From assembly GCA_015143295.1 (NCBI GenBank), contig CM026551.1, forward strand, positions 43,636,034 to 43,700,033: a stretch of 64,000 bases of DNA. The letters are read 5' to 3'. Each line of letters starts with the position of its first letter. Position 1 is the stretch's first letter. The stretch is from Tetracentron sinense. Its lineage: Eukaryota; Streptophyta; Magnoliopsida; Trochodendrales; Trochodendraceae. The notes under the pieces are model-generated. The model did no database searches. It was given only the letters and a program-made list of their open reading frames with translations, and was not told the DNA's origin. Below are positions 44,483-54,690 of this stretch, one piece after another. The position numbers were made by a program, and so were the translations under genes.

Positions 44483-47166
44483 TGTAGAGCCCCGGACCTT
44501 TTCACATTTAATGCATGGCACTTTCGTTGCCATTTTGCCTTTAAAGAGGTATAATTAATAAATAAGGAAGAAATTGGAAATTCCGAAATGTCAGAAATGT
44601 CCCTTTTCGAAGTACGAACCCAACGCAACTTTGAATCGTCAAAATCGGACGAACGAGTCAAAAGATATGGCCAAAACAGTCTGGACCTGCAGGCAATCTT
44701 AGCTCGGAAGGCGCTAAGGACGTAGCTCGGAAGGCTCTAAGGACGTAGCTCGGAAGGCTCTAAGAACGTAGCTCTGATAACGTGCTCTCACAACGTATAC
44801 GTTGTGCATCCGTTGTGCAACAGACAACGGGTACGTCGTGCCGCAGACAACGTGTGCGTTGTACAGCAAACAACGTGTAACGTTGTACAGCTCACAACGG
44901 GTACGTCGTGCCGCAGACAACGTGTACGTTGTACAGCAACAACGGATACATTGTACAGCTCACGACGGGCACGTTGTACATAAGACAATGGACAACGAGC
45001 TCAGCACTATGCACAACACAACGGACAACGTGTTCAACACTGTTCACAGCACAACGTGTTCAGCACCGTTCACAGCACAACGTGTTCGGCACTGTTCACA
45101 GCACAACGTGTTCGGCACTGTTCACAGCACAACGTGTTCGGCACTGTTCACAGCACAACGTGTTCAACACTGTTCACAGCACAACGTGTTCGGCACTCAC
45201 GTTTTTGCAGAAATTTCAGTAAGGGTATTATGGTCTTTTGGTCGGTCTACTCTTACCTTAAGAGTCTTGCCCGAGCCTTTAGGGCATCATTCAACACTTA
45301 GAGAGTTTGAGAGAATAGGAGAAATGGGAGAAGGTGATTCCAACCTAGGGCTTGTCTTTGGAAGAGAAATCAAAGGGGTTTGAGACCCTAGATCACTCCA
45401 AGCTCGGCTCTTCTCCAAGATCTCGGCTCAAGCACTCGTGGAGAGCGTTCTCCAAGCTAGGGCAGCAGCTACACGGTCGTTTTGGAAAGGGGATTTCTTC
45501 CTCACTTGATCAAGGTCGGTACTTCTTACTACCCTCCTAGTTATAGTTCTTCTTTTCCCCTTTATTTCTTTTGATTTTCTTTCATTTACACATGTGCTAT
45601 GAGATGGATGGTTGTGAATGGTGAATGGAGATGGAATGGGCGATTGGATGCCAAGGGTTGTGTTGTGATGATTAAAATGGGGAGGGCATTGTATCCATAA
45701 TGAACAAACACGTATGATGTGAGTAAACTCACCTAGAAAAGCATGATTTAGGTTTAAAAGAATAATGAATAATGAACACACCATGTTTGATGAAATGCCA
45801 AGGTGAATACAGTGAGTTGGAAATTGGGAAATGCATGCCTAATAAATTATGGATATTGCTAGGACCTATGATAGTGTGTTTTCTTGCTTTCCCTAAATGT
45901 TATGAATATTACATTGCTCAATTATTGATGTTATATGTGTTGTGAAATTACCCAAATGTCATATTTAAATTTAAATGCAAGTATGTACACGGTTCCCACG
46001 AGCACGGCATGCATGACATGATTTATCGAGGTTTTCAAGAACATGGTTAGAGGTGGGACATATCCTACGATATGTTTTACCTCGCTCTTGGCAAGAACAA
46101 GTCAATCATGCATTATCATAAGAAGGGTATCCCTTCCCTCGCAAGTACATACATATCATAAGAAGGGTTTCCCTTCCCTCGCAAGTACATCTCACAAGGA
46201 CATCTCACAAGTGAAAGGACATGGCATGAGCATTTTAGGAAGAAGAGTCTCCCTTCCCTCACAAGTAGATTACTTTTCCGAACAAGCAAGCATGATACAT
46301 GACATGACAAGCATGGGCATTTAGGAAGAAGGGTCTCCCTTCCCTCACAAGTAGTTTACTTTTCCAAGCAAGCATGACAAGACATGGCATGACAAGCATG
46401 GGCATTTAGGAAGAAGGGTCTCCCTTCCCTCACAAGTAGTTTACTTTTCCAAGCAAGCATGACATGGCATGACACGCATGATATGACAAGATAAGACAAC
46501 ATGACAAGTTTCAAGCACGGAAATGGTATTTCCAATCAAGTCAAGTGCACAAGGTTTTCAAGGGTTTTATCGGCTTTCTACGAAATACAAGCATGATTAT
46601 AAATTGCTTTACTTCCTTGTATGATATGAATTGTTTCCGTCTAATATATATGAATTGCTCCTGATTTATGTATTGCCATTTTTATGCTATGACTATTGGT
46701 TAGTATTTGGTACCCGCTGAGTATTCCATGCTCAGTCGTACTTCTCATGTCGGCAGGTTCTGAGGGAGCTGCTGCTCCATTTGATGTTTGTGCTCCTGGT
46801 CCATGGGTGGAAGAGGAGTACGTCGAGGAACCTTTGGAGGAACCTCCAGTAGAGGGTTACCATTAGGTGGTTGTAGATTCTGAGTGAATAGCTGTGGGTG
46901 AGATGAGAGATATACATTCATGTATTTTGGCGGGTCTGTCCACACTTTCTTTTGGTTACCTTTTGTATAAACTTGGATTTGCATATGTATATATATAGAG
47001 GTTTGGTAGACTTCCGCTGTGCTTTATGGTTATGTTTCCGCTATAATGTCCTCTATTGTATATGCTCTGTGGGTTTTCGCAGGTTGTTTGTCAAGCAAGT
47101 CATGTAAGCCATGATTAGTCGTCCAAAGTTCACTCTAACTCCTAGGGTGGGTTTTGGGTCGCGACA
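44483..47166 (+). repeat. 5' LTR of element C
   Basis: 2,684 bp. Contains three 23 bp units agctcggaaggcgctaagga+cgt (44701-44770), an array of acgttgtacag/caacg repeats (44787-44990), six to seven units of a 26 bp repeat (45010-45197) and four to five units with aagaagggtctcccttccct (46115-46440). Open frames at 44802-45383 and 46043-46324 are made by these repeats. Confidence 0.92.
45010..45197 (+). repeat. 26 bp tandem repeat unique to the 5' LTR of C
   Basis: Unit cacaacgtgttcggcactgt + tcacag, period 26, six to seven units with up to two or three substitutions. The 3' LTR of the same element lacks this array and its flanks (about 470 bp). Confidence 0.9.
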
Positions 47167-47170
47167 GAAG

Positions 47171-47182
47171 TGGTATCAAAGC
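47171..47182 (+). other. Primer binding site of element C
   Basis: TGGTATCAAAGC four bases after the LTR end, near-complementary to the 3' end of initiator tRNA-Met as in most plant LTR elements. Confidence 0.85.
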
Positions 47183-47527
47183 TTAGGCTTTAGGTCTCTA
47201 GGGTCACTTAGAATCTTATACCACGGCTTGACAAGAGCATGTGTTAGGAAACAAGTTAGGAAGGAAGTAAGTCGGGAGCGAGTCTGGTTCCAAGTATAAG
47301 ACTAGACTTTAGTCTTAGTCTAAAATGGTTGCTTTAACCAAGTACGGGTCCTAGGTACGCTAGAACGCTAAAGTATAAGTATAATGTGATGAATACTCTG
47401 ATGACTTGATGTGATGTATATTAGTATTATACAACTAATACAAATTTAATTATTGTGAAACGACATTGAAATGAACTGTGGTTTCAAGTGAGACTCATGT
47501 GGTGCTATTGTTCTCAGGACTTTAGTC

Positions 47528-48776
47528 ATGAGGCGGGGCACACGGGGTCGTGGACCACACACCAGAGCTTCATCTTCTTCTAGAGATGAGGATGAGCAGC
47601 CGGACCTCTCCCAGGTCTTAGGCTCTATTGCTAAGACACTCGCCATACTGGCGGCTCGGCAGGCTATACCATCGTCGGCGGCACCTACTCCACCGCCCGC
47701 AGCTCCAGTACATCATACAGCTGGAGTTGAGGCATTCCGAAGATTGAGGCCTCCATCCTTCCACGGGAGTGTGGACCCTCTTACTGCGGAGGCTTGGATC
47801 CTCCAGGTTGAGAAGATATTTGCGATGCTCACTCCTACAGAGGAAGAGAAAGTGGCATGGGCAGTTTTTATGTTAGAGGGCGAAGCCCACCATTGGTGGT
47901 TGTCCGCATTGAGGACACGGGACTTGACCATGCAAGGTCAACCGTGGACTTGGGAGGAGTTTAAGGACACGTTCTATAAGAAGTATTTCCCGGTTGGAGC
48001 TCGGGAAAGGAAAGAGAGAGAATTCATCAACCTTGAGCAAGGTTCGATGTCTGTGGCCGCTTATGAGGCCAAGTTCTCGGAGTTGTCGAGATTTGCGACT
48101 CACATGGTTGCCACCGAGGCAATGAAGGCAAGAAGGTTTGAGTAAGGGCTCAAAGATGTTATCATGGAGAAGGTTTCGGTTTTCAGACATGCTACCTACC
48201 CTGAGGTAGTAGACAAGGCCTTATTGGTCGAGGCCAATTCAGAGACAGTGTCCAAGAAGAGGGAGTTGGCGAGAGGCCAAGCTAGTAGTTCAGCACCTCC
48301 AGAGAGGCGGGCTCGTACCGGCCCTTATCAGTATACATGGCCAGCACCACAGATGAGGCCGACTTATGCGCCTCCAGCACCCCGGCAGTACGTGCCACAG
48401 GCACCTCGACCTCAGGCTCTTCCGGCCCCACGGCCAGTTACACCTCAGGCGGCGAGGTATACACCACCTTCGGCCCCTCCGGCCTACACATATGAGGTCT
48501 GCACTTCATGTGGCAAAAGGCATCCGGCAGGAGATTGCCGAAGAGCATCTGGTGGATGTTATCATTGCGGTAGCCAGGGCCACATGATCAGGGATTGCCC
48601 TAGCCGGCATTTACCAGGCCAGTCTCAGGGTAGTAGGCCACCAACACGCCCAGCAGGATCATATCAGGCGTCATCTCAGACTACCCAGCCTACACCTCAG
48701 TCTCGCCAGGCGAACCAGGGGCGTGTGTTTGCTTTGACAGAGGGTGATGCACTTGCATCTGATGATGTGGTGCAAG
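47528..48776 (+). pseudogene. Element C gag
   Basis: Capsid/nucleocapsid protein. The gag domain (AWILQVEKIF, HHWWLSALRTRDL, YEAKFSELSRFATHM) covers residues 85-200. TAA at 48143-48145 breaks the frame at FE*GLKDV; element A has AGA at this codon. The same frame continues with a Pro-rich linker, a first Cys/His block (CTSCGKRHPAGDC) and a CCHC zinc knuckle CYHCGSQGHMIRDC near 48571-48600. It ends at ASDDVVQ with a split Gly codon at the intron-like donor. Only this one stop prevents a complete gag of about 416 residues. Confidence 0.9.
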
Positions 48777-48923
48777 GTACGCGTTTGGAATTATTTTCTT
48801 ATTCGTGATTGTTATGTTATGTTATATTCTTTGTGTACGTACTCGGCATGATTTATATATGTATATATACCTACATGTATACACTGTTGATGCAGGGATT
48901 AACTCCGCTAGTTAAAATTTCAG
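48777..48923 (+). other. Intron-like segment between gag and protease of element C
   Basis: 147 bp, T-rich, with GTACGC at the start and TTTCAG/G at the end. Removing it joins ...DDVVQ-G-TLLVNEYLARVL in frame, the continuous sequence expected at a chromovirus gag-protease junction. Left in, the frame meets TGA at 48806-48808. The same break with a GTACGT start occurs at the same residue in element A. Splicing is inferred from sequence. Confidence 0.6.
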
Positions 48924-51900
48924 GAACCCTACTGGTCAATGAGTATTTGGCTCGAGTGTTGATTGATACCGGGTCTACTCATTCGTTTGTCTCGCCGAGT
49001 TTTTCAGAAGGCTTTTCTGTGGAGCCTAGTCAGCTAAAACCGGAGTTAGCCATTTCGACTCCTCTCGGCAAAACAGTATTGGCAGATAAAGTGTATAGAA
49101 ATAGTGTGGTCCAAGTTAGAAGCCACGAGTTGGCGGTTGATCTCATCGTCCTTAGATTCCAGGACTTTGACGTTATCTTGGGGATGGATTGGTTAGCAGC
49201 ACATCATGGGCATGTAGCTTGCTTTGAGAATATGGTACTCTTCAAGCCGGTAGAAGGAAAACCATTTCACTTTCAAGGGTCAAGAAGTAGAGACATTGCC
49301 CGCTTTGCGGCATTGAGCTTAGTGAACCCCGAGGCAAAGGACTCTGCGACTATTCCGGTCGTGAGTGAATTCCTGAATGTATTTCCAGAGGAGTTGCCAG
49401 GATTACCTCCAAACAGGGAGATTGAGTTTGTGATCGAGCTTGCACCAGGCACAGCTCCTGTTTTCAGGGCTCCGTATAGAATGGCCCATATTAAACTCAA
49501 AGAGTTAAAGACCCAGTTGGAAGAATTACAAGGTCTTGGTTTCATTCGACCAAGTGTCTCACCGTGAGGTGCCCCGGTGTTGTTTGTTAAGAAGAAAGAT
49601 GGCTCGATGCGGATGTGCGTCGATTACAGGCAATTGAACAAAGTCACTATAAAGAATAGGTATCCCTTGCCTAGGATTGATGACTTGTTCGATCAGTTGA
49701 AGGGAGCGAGATTTTTCTCGAAGATAGACCTTCGATCGGGTTATCACCAGTTGAAGATTAAGGTGGAAGATGTTCCCAAAACTGCTTTCAGGACTCGGTA
49801 TGGACACTACGAGTTCTTGGTGATGCCTTTTGGACTCACGAACGCGCCGGCAACCTTTATGGATTTAATGAACCGGGTGTTTCAGCCATATCTAGATCGA
49901 TGCGTAATAGTGTTTATCGACGATATCTTGGTGTATTCCCAGACACGGGAAGAGCACATGCGAGACCTTCGCCTTGCTTTGGAAATGCTGAGAGAGCACA
50001 AGCTATACGCTAAACTCAGTAGGTGTGAGTTTTGGTTGGAAGAGGTGGCATTCCTAGGCCACGTTGTTTCTGTGGAAGGCATCTCGGTTGATCCAAAGAA
50101 GATAGATGCAGTCATGAGTTGGGCGAGGCCCAAGAGTGTCACAGAGATACGCAGCTTTCTTGGGTTGGCAGGCTACTACAGGAGATTCGTAGAGGGTTTC
50201 TCTAGCCTTGCAGCGCCGCTCACTTACCTGACAAGGAAGAACGCCAAGTTTGTATGGAGTGATAAGTGCGAGATCAGTTTCACGGAACTGAAGAAGAGGC
50301 TTACTACAGCCCCTGTCCTTACTGTGCCATCTGGACCTTATGGGTATGAGGTGTATAGTGATGCCTCACACGTTGGACTTGGGTGTGTACTCATGCAGCA
50401 CAAGAAAGTCATTGCCTATGCATCAAGGCAATTGAATGAGCATGAGAAGAATTATCCCACGCACGACTTGGAGCTTGCGGCGGTCATGTTTGCACTTAAG
50501 ATTTGGCGTCATTACCTTTATGGGGTGGAGTTCTATGTGTTTACCGATCACAAGAGTCTCAAGTATCTCTTTTCCCAAAAGGAGCTAAATCTAAGGCAAC
50601 GGCGTTGGATGGAATTTTTGAAAGACTATGATTGTACCATTCAATACCACCCGGGTAAAGCAAATGTAGTGGCTGATGCTTTGAGTAGAAGACCTCTGAG
50701 GTTATTAGCATGCATGTTAGTGCAGGAATGGAAGCTACTTGAAGACTTGGCAAATCTGGACATTAGTGTGAATGACTCTGTCCGTAGTCCTATCTTGGCA
50801 AATGTCACGGTTCGGCCATACATTATAGATTTGATCCAAGAATACCAAGCCACGGATGCTGAATTATTGACTTATCGGGACAAGGAAGTTGCTAAGGGTA
50901 GTGAGGACTTCTCTCTCACTAGCCGAGGTGCTATCACATTCAAGGGAAGGCTGTGTGTTCCAGCCAATGCAAATCTTCGGAGGGAGATTATGGATGAAGC
51001 CCACCGGGCAAAGTACATTGTGCATCCAGGGGGTACGAAGATGTACCGGAACCTCAAGAGTCACTTTTGGTGGCGGAATATGAAGAGGGAGGTTGCGGAA
51101 TATGTAGCACGGTGCTTGGTGTGCCAACAAGTAAAAGCAGAACACATGCGGCCCGCAGGTCTATTACAGTCCCTTCCGATTCCCGAGTGAAAATGGGAGA
51201 ACATATCCATGGATTTCATAGTTGGCTTGCCAAAGACGGCAAGGGGCTCAGATGCGATATGGGTAGTAGTGGATCGTTTGACGAAGTCCGCTCACTTCTT
51301 ACCTTACCGAACTACTTTCAACTCTAGTCAGTTAGCCGCTTTGTACATCAAGGAAGTGGTGAGGTTGCACGGAGTGCCCGTTAGTATTGTGTCAGATCGG
51401 GATCCAAGATTCACATCACGATTCTGGAAAAGCTTCCAGGAGGCTATGGGTTCCCGACTTGATTTCAGCACCGCTTTTCATCCACAGACGGATGGACAAA
51501 CTGAGAGAGTGAACCAAGTCATTGAAGACATGCTTCGGGCTTGTATGTTGGATTTCAGATGTAGTTGGGAAGAGCACTTGCCTTTGGTTGAATTCGCCTA
51601 TAATAACAGCTATCAGGCGAGTATCCAAATGGCACCATTTGAGGCCTTGTATGGGCGAAGTTGTAGGTCTCCTCTCTATTGGGATGAGGTAGGAGAAAGG
51701 AAAGTACTTGGTCCGGAGTTGATTGAGCAAACTGCAAACACAGTTAAGATCATTCGGGATCGATTAAAAGCCGCTCACGATCGCCAGAAAAGTTATGCGG
51801 ACACGCGCCGTAAGGACTTGGAATTTCAAGTAGGGGATCAAGTTTTTGTGAAAGTATCTCCTAGCAAAGGGATCATGAGATTTGGAAAGCGAGGCAAGCT

Positions 51901-52249
51901 CAGTCCTCGGTATGTTGGGCCTTTTGAGATTATCACGCGAGTTGGTGAGGTTGCTTACAGGGTAGCTCTCCCACCTCACATGGCCGCAGTTCACAACGTC
52001 TTCCATGTGTCTATGCTTCGGAAGTACATTGCGGATCCTTCGCATGTCATAGACTTGGAACAGTTGGAGATTCGAGAGGACCTCACCTTAATTGAAAAGC
52101 CGGTTCAGATTTTGGATCGAAGAGATCAGGTGCTTCGCAACAAGACAATCCCTTTGGTTCTTGTGCAATGGCGACACCATGCTCGGGAAGAAGCTACATG
52201 GGAGCGTGAAGCCGAAGTCAAAGCAAAGTACCCAGAATTAATTGAATGA
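48924..52249 (+). pseudogene. Element C pol: protease, RT, RNase H, integrase, chromodomain-like
   Basis: Protease has an intact IDTGSTHSF. RT holds [23 protein letters not shown] and FIDD (residues 113-116 counted from 49577). RNase H keeps its acidic residues (SDAS D262, HDLEL E299, FTDHKS D324, VADALS D367). Integrase has a HRAKYIVH...CLVC zinc region and a complete D,D35E set: D2, D63 and E99 counted from 51209. The end ([25 protein letters not shown]) is the chromodomain-like tail. Two stops interrupt: TGA at 49565-49567 and TGA at 51188-51190. In element A both codons are TGG, so each is a G-to-A change. No frameshift over 3.3 kb and all catalytic residues visible. Confidence 0.92.
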
Positions 52250-52337
52250 GTTTTTGTATAAGTTTGTATATGACTTGTAATTTTCTTTTTGGTTTGTAAT
52301 GCAAGTAGCGTCTAAATTTCGAGGATGAAATTTTTGT

Positions 52338-52350
52338 AAGGGCGGGAGGA
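52338..52350 (+). other. Polypurine tract of element C
   Basis: aagggcgggagga immediately before the 3' LTR start TGTAGAGCC; the usual plus-strand DNA primer. Confidence 0.75.
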
Positions 52351-54690
52351 TGTAGAGCCCCGGACCTTTTCACATTTAATGCATGGCACTTTCGTTGCCA
52401 TTTTGCCTTTAAAGAGGTATAATTAATAAATAAGGAAGAAATTGGAAATTCCGAACCATCAGAAATGTCCCTTTTCGAAGTACGAACCCAACGCAAGTTG
52501 AATCGTCAAAATCGGACGAACGAGTCAAAAGATATGGCCAAAACAGTCTGGACCTGCAGGCAATCTTAGCTCGGAAGGCGCTAAGGACGTAGCTCGGAAG
52601 GTGCTAAGGACGTAGCTCGGAAGGCGCTAAGGACGTAGCTCGGAAGGCGCTAAGGACGTAGCTCGGAAGGCTCTAAGGACGTAGCTCTGATAACGTGCTC
52701 TGACAACGTATACGTTGTGCATCCGTTGTGCAACAGACAACGGGTACGTCGTGCCGCAGACAACATGTGCGTTGTACAGCAAACAACGTGTAACGTTGTA
52801 CAGCTCACAACGGGTACGTCGTGCCGCAAACAACGTGTGCGTTGTACAGCAAACAACGTGTAACGTTGTACAGCTCACAACGGGTACGTCGTGCCGCAGA
52901 CAACGTGTAAAGAGGATGTCTCCAAGCTCGACTCTTCTCCAAGATCTCGGCTCAAGCACTCGTGGAGAGCGTTCTCCAAGCTAGGGCAGCAGCTACACGG
53001 TCGTTTTGGAAAGGGGATTTCTTCCTCACTTGATCAAGGTCGGTACTTCTTACTACCCTCCTAATAATAGTTCCTCTTTTCCCCTTTATTTCTTTTGATT
53101 TTCTTTCATTTACACATGTGCTATGAGATGGATGGTTGTGAATGGTGAATGGAGATGGAATGGGCGATTGGATGCCAAGGGTTGTGTTGTGATGATTAAA
53201 ATGGGGAGGTCATTGTATCCATAATGAACAAACACGTATGATGTGAGTAAACTCACCTAGAAAAGCATGATTTAGGTTTAAAAGAATAATGAATAATGAA
53301 CACACCATGTTTGATGAAATGCCAAGGTGAATACAGTGAGTTGGAAAATGGGAAATGCATGCCTAATAAATTATGGATATTGCTAGGACCTATGATAGTG
53401 TGTTTTCTTGCTTTCCCTAAATGATATGAATATTACATTGCTCAATTATTGATGTTATATGTGTTGTGAAATTACCCAAATATCATATTTAAATTTAAAT
53501 GCAAGTATGTACACGGTTCCCACGAGCACGGCATGCATGACATGATTTATCGAGGTTTTCAAGAACATGGTTAGAGGTGGGACATATCCTACGATATGTT
53601 TTACCTCGCTCTTGGCAAGAACAAGTCAATCATGCATTATCATAAGAAGGGTCTCCCTTCCCTCGCAAGTACATACATATCATAAGAAGGGTTTCCCTTC
53701 CCTCGCAAGTACATCTCACAAGGACATCTCACAAGTGAAAGGACATGGCATGAGCATTTTAGGAAGAAGGGTCTCCCTTCCCTCACAAGTAGATTACTTT
53801 TCCGAACAAGCAAGCATGATACATGACATGACAAGCATGAGCATTTAGGAAGAAGGGTCTCCCTTCCCTCACAAGTAGTTTACTTTTCCAAACAAGCATG
53901 ACAAGACATGGCATGACAAGCATGGGCATTTAGGAAGAAGGGTCTCCCTTCCCTCACAAGTAGTTTACTTTTCCAAGCAAGCATGACATGGCATGACACG
54001 CATGATATGACAAGATAAGACAACATGACAAGTTTCAAGCACGGAAATGGTATTTCAAATCAAGTCAAGTGCACAAGGTTTTCAAGGGTTTTATCGGCTT
54101 TCTACGAAATACAAGCATGATTATAAATTGCTTTACTTCCTTGTATGATATGAATTGTTTCCGTCTAATATATATGAATTGCTCCTGATTTATGTATTGC
54201 CATTTTTATGCTATGACTATTGGTTAGTATTTGGTACCCGCTGAGTATTCCATGCTCAGCCGTACTTCTCATGTCGGCAGGTTCTGAGGGAGTTGCTGCT
54301 CCATTTGATGTTTGTGCTCCTGGTCCATGGGTGGAAGAGGAGTACGTCGAGGAACCTTTAGAGGAACCTCCAGTAGAGGGTTACCATTAGGTGGTTGTAG
54401 ATTCTGAGTGAATAGCTGTGGGTGAGATGAGAGATATACATTCATGTATTTTGGCGGGTCTGTCCGCACTTTCTTTTGGTTACCTTTTGTATAAACTTGG
54501 ATTTGCGTATGTATATACATAGAGGTTTGGTAGACTTCCGCTGTGCTTTATGGTTATGTTTCCGCTATAATGTCCTCTATTGTATATGCTCTGTGGGTTT
54601 TCGCAGGTTGTTTGTCAAGCAAGTCATGTAAGCCATGATTAGTCGTCCAAAGTTCACTCTAACTCCTAGGGTGGGTTTTGGGTCGCGACA
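52351..54690 (+). repeat. 3' LTR of element C
   Basis: 2,340 bp, nearly identical to the 5' LTR where both are present. It has five units of the 23 bp repeat (52569-52683) where the 5' LTR has three, and a duplicated acgtcgtgccgca block, but lacks about 470 bp between acaacgtgt (52910) and ctccaagctcg (52920), with about ten unmatched bases at the join. Frames at 52715-52984 and 53567-53848 are repeat artefacts. Confidence 0.92.

Larger units (their letters stand above)
44483..54690 (+). mobile_element. LTR element C: Ty3/gypsy chromovirus, youngest level
   Basis: 10,208 bp with 5 bp duplication CACAA (44478-44482, 54691-54695). LTRs are 44483-47166 and 52351-54690, both TGTAGAGCCCCGG to CGCGACA. 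Primer site 47171-47182; polypurine tract aagggcgggagga 52338-52350. Gag, protease, RT, RNase H, integrase and a chromodomain-like tail are in one frame over 4.7 kb, broken only by stop codons. Closest relative in the window is element A, with the same domain order and gag-protease junction. Confidence 0.95.

Noticed and set aside
44802-45383. 193-residue open frame rich in Cys, Gln and Arg
   Set aside because: Lies wholly in LTR tandem repeats; overlapping frames give similar repetitive peptides.
46043-46324. Frames at 46043-46324 and 53567-53848, nearly identical proteins
   Set aside because: The same repeat block in the two LTRs of element C; identity follows from LTR duplication, not from coding selection.
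46115-46440. CRISPR-like array of aagaagggtctcccttccct
   Set aside because: Plant nuclear LTR context, irregular spacing and imperfect units; the unit is a small palindrome within an LTR tandem repeat.
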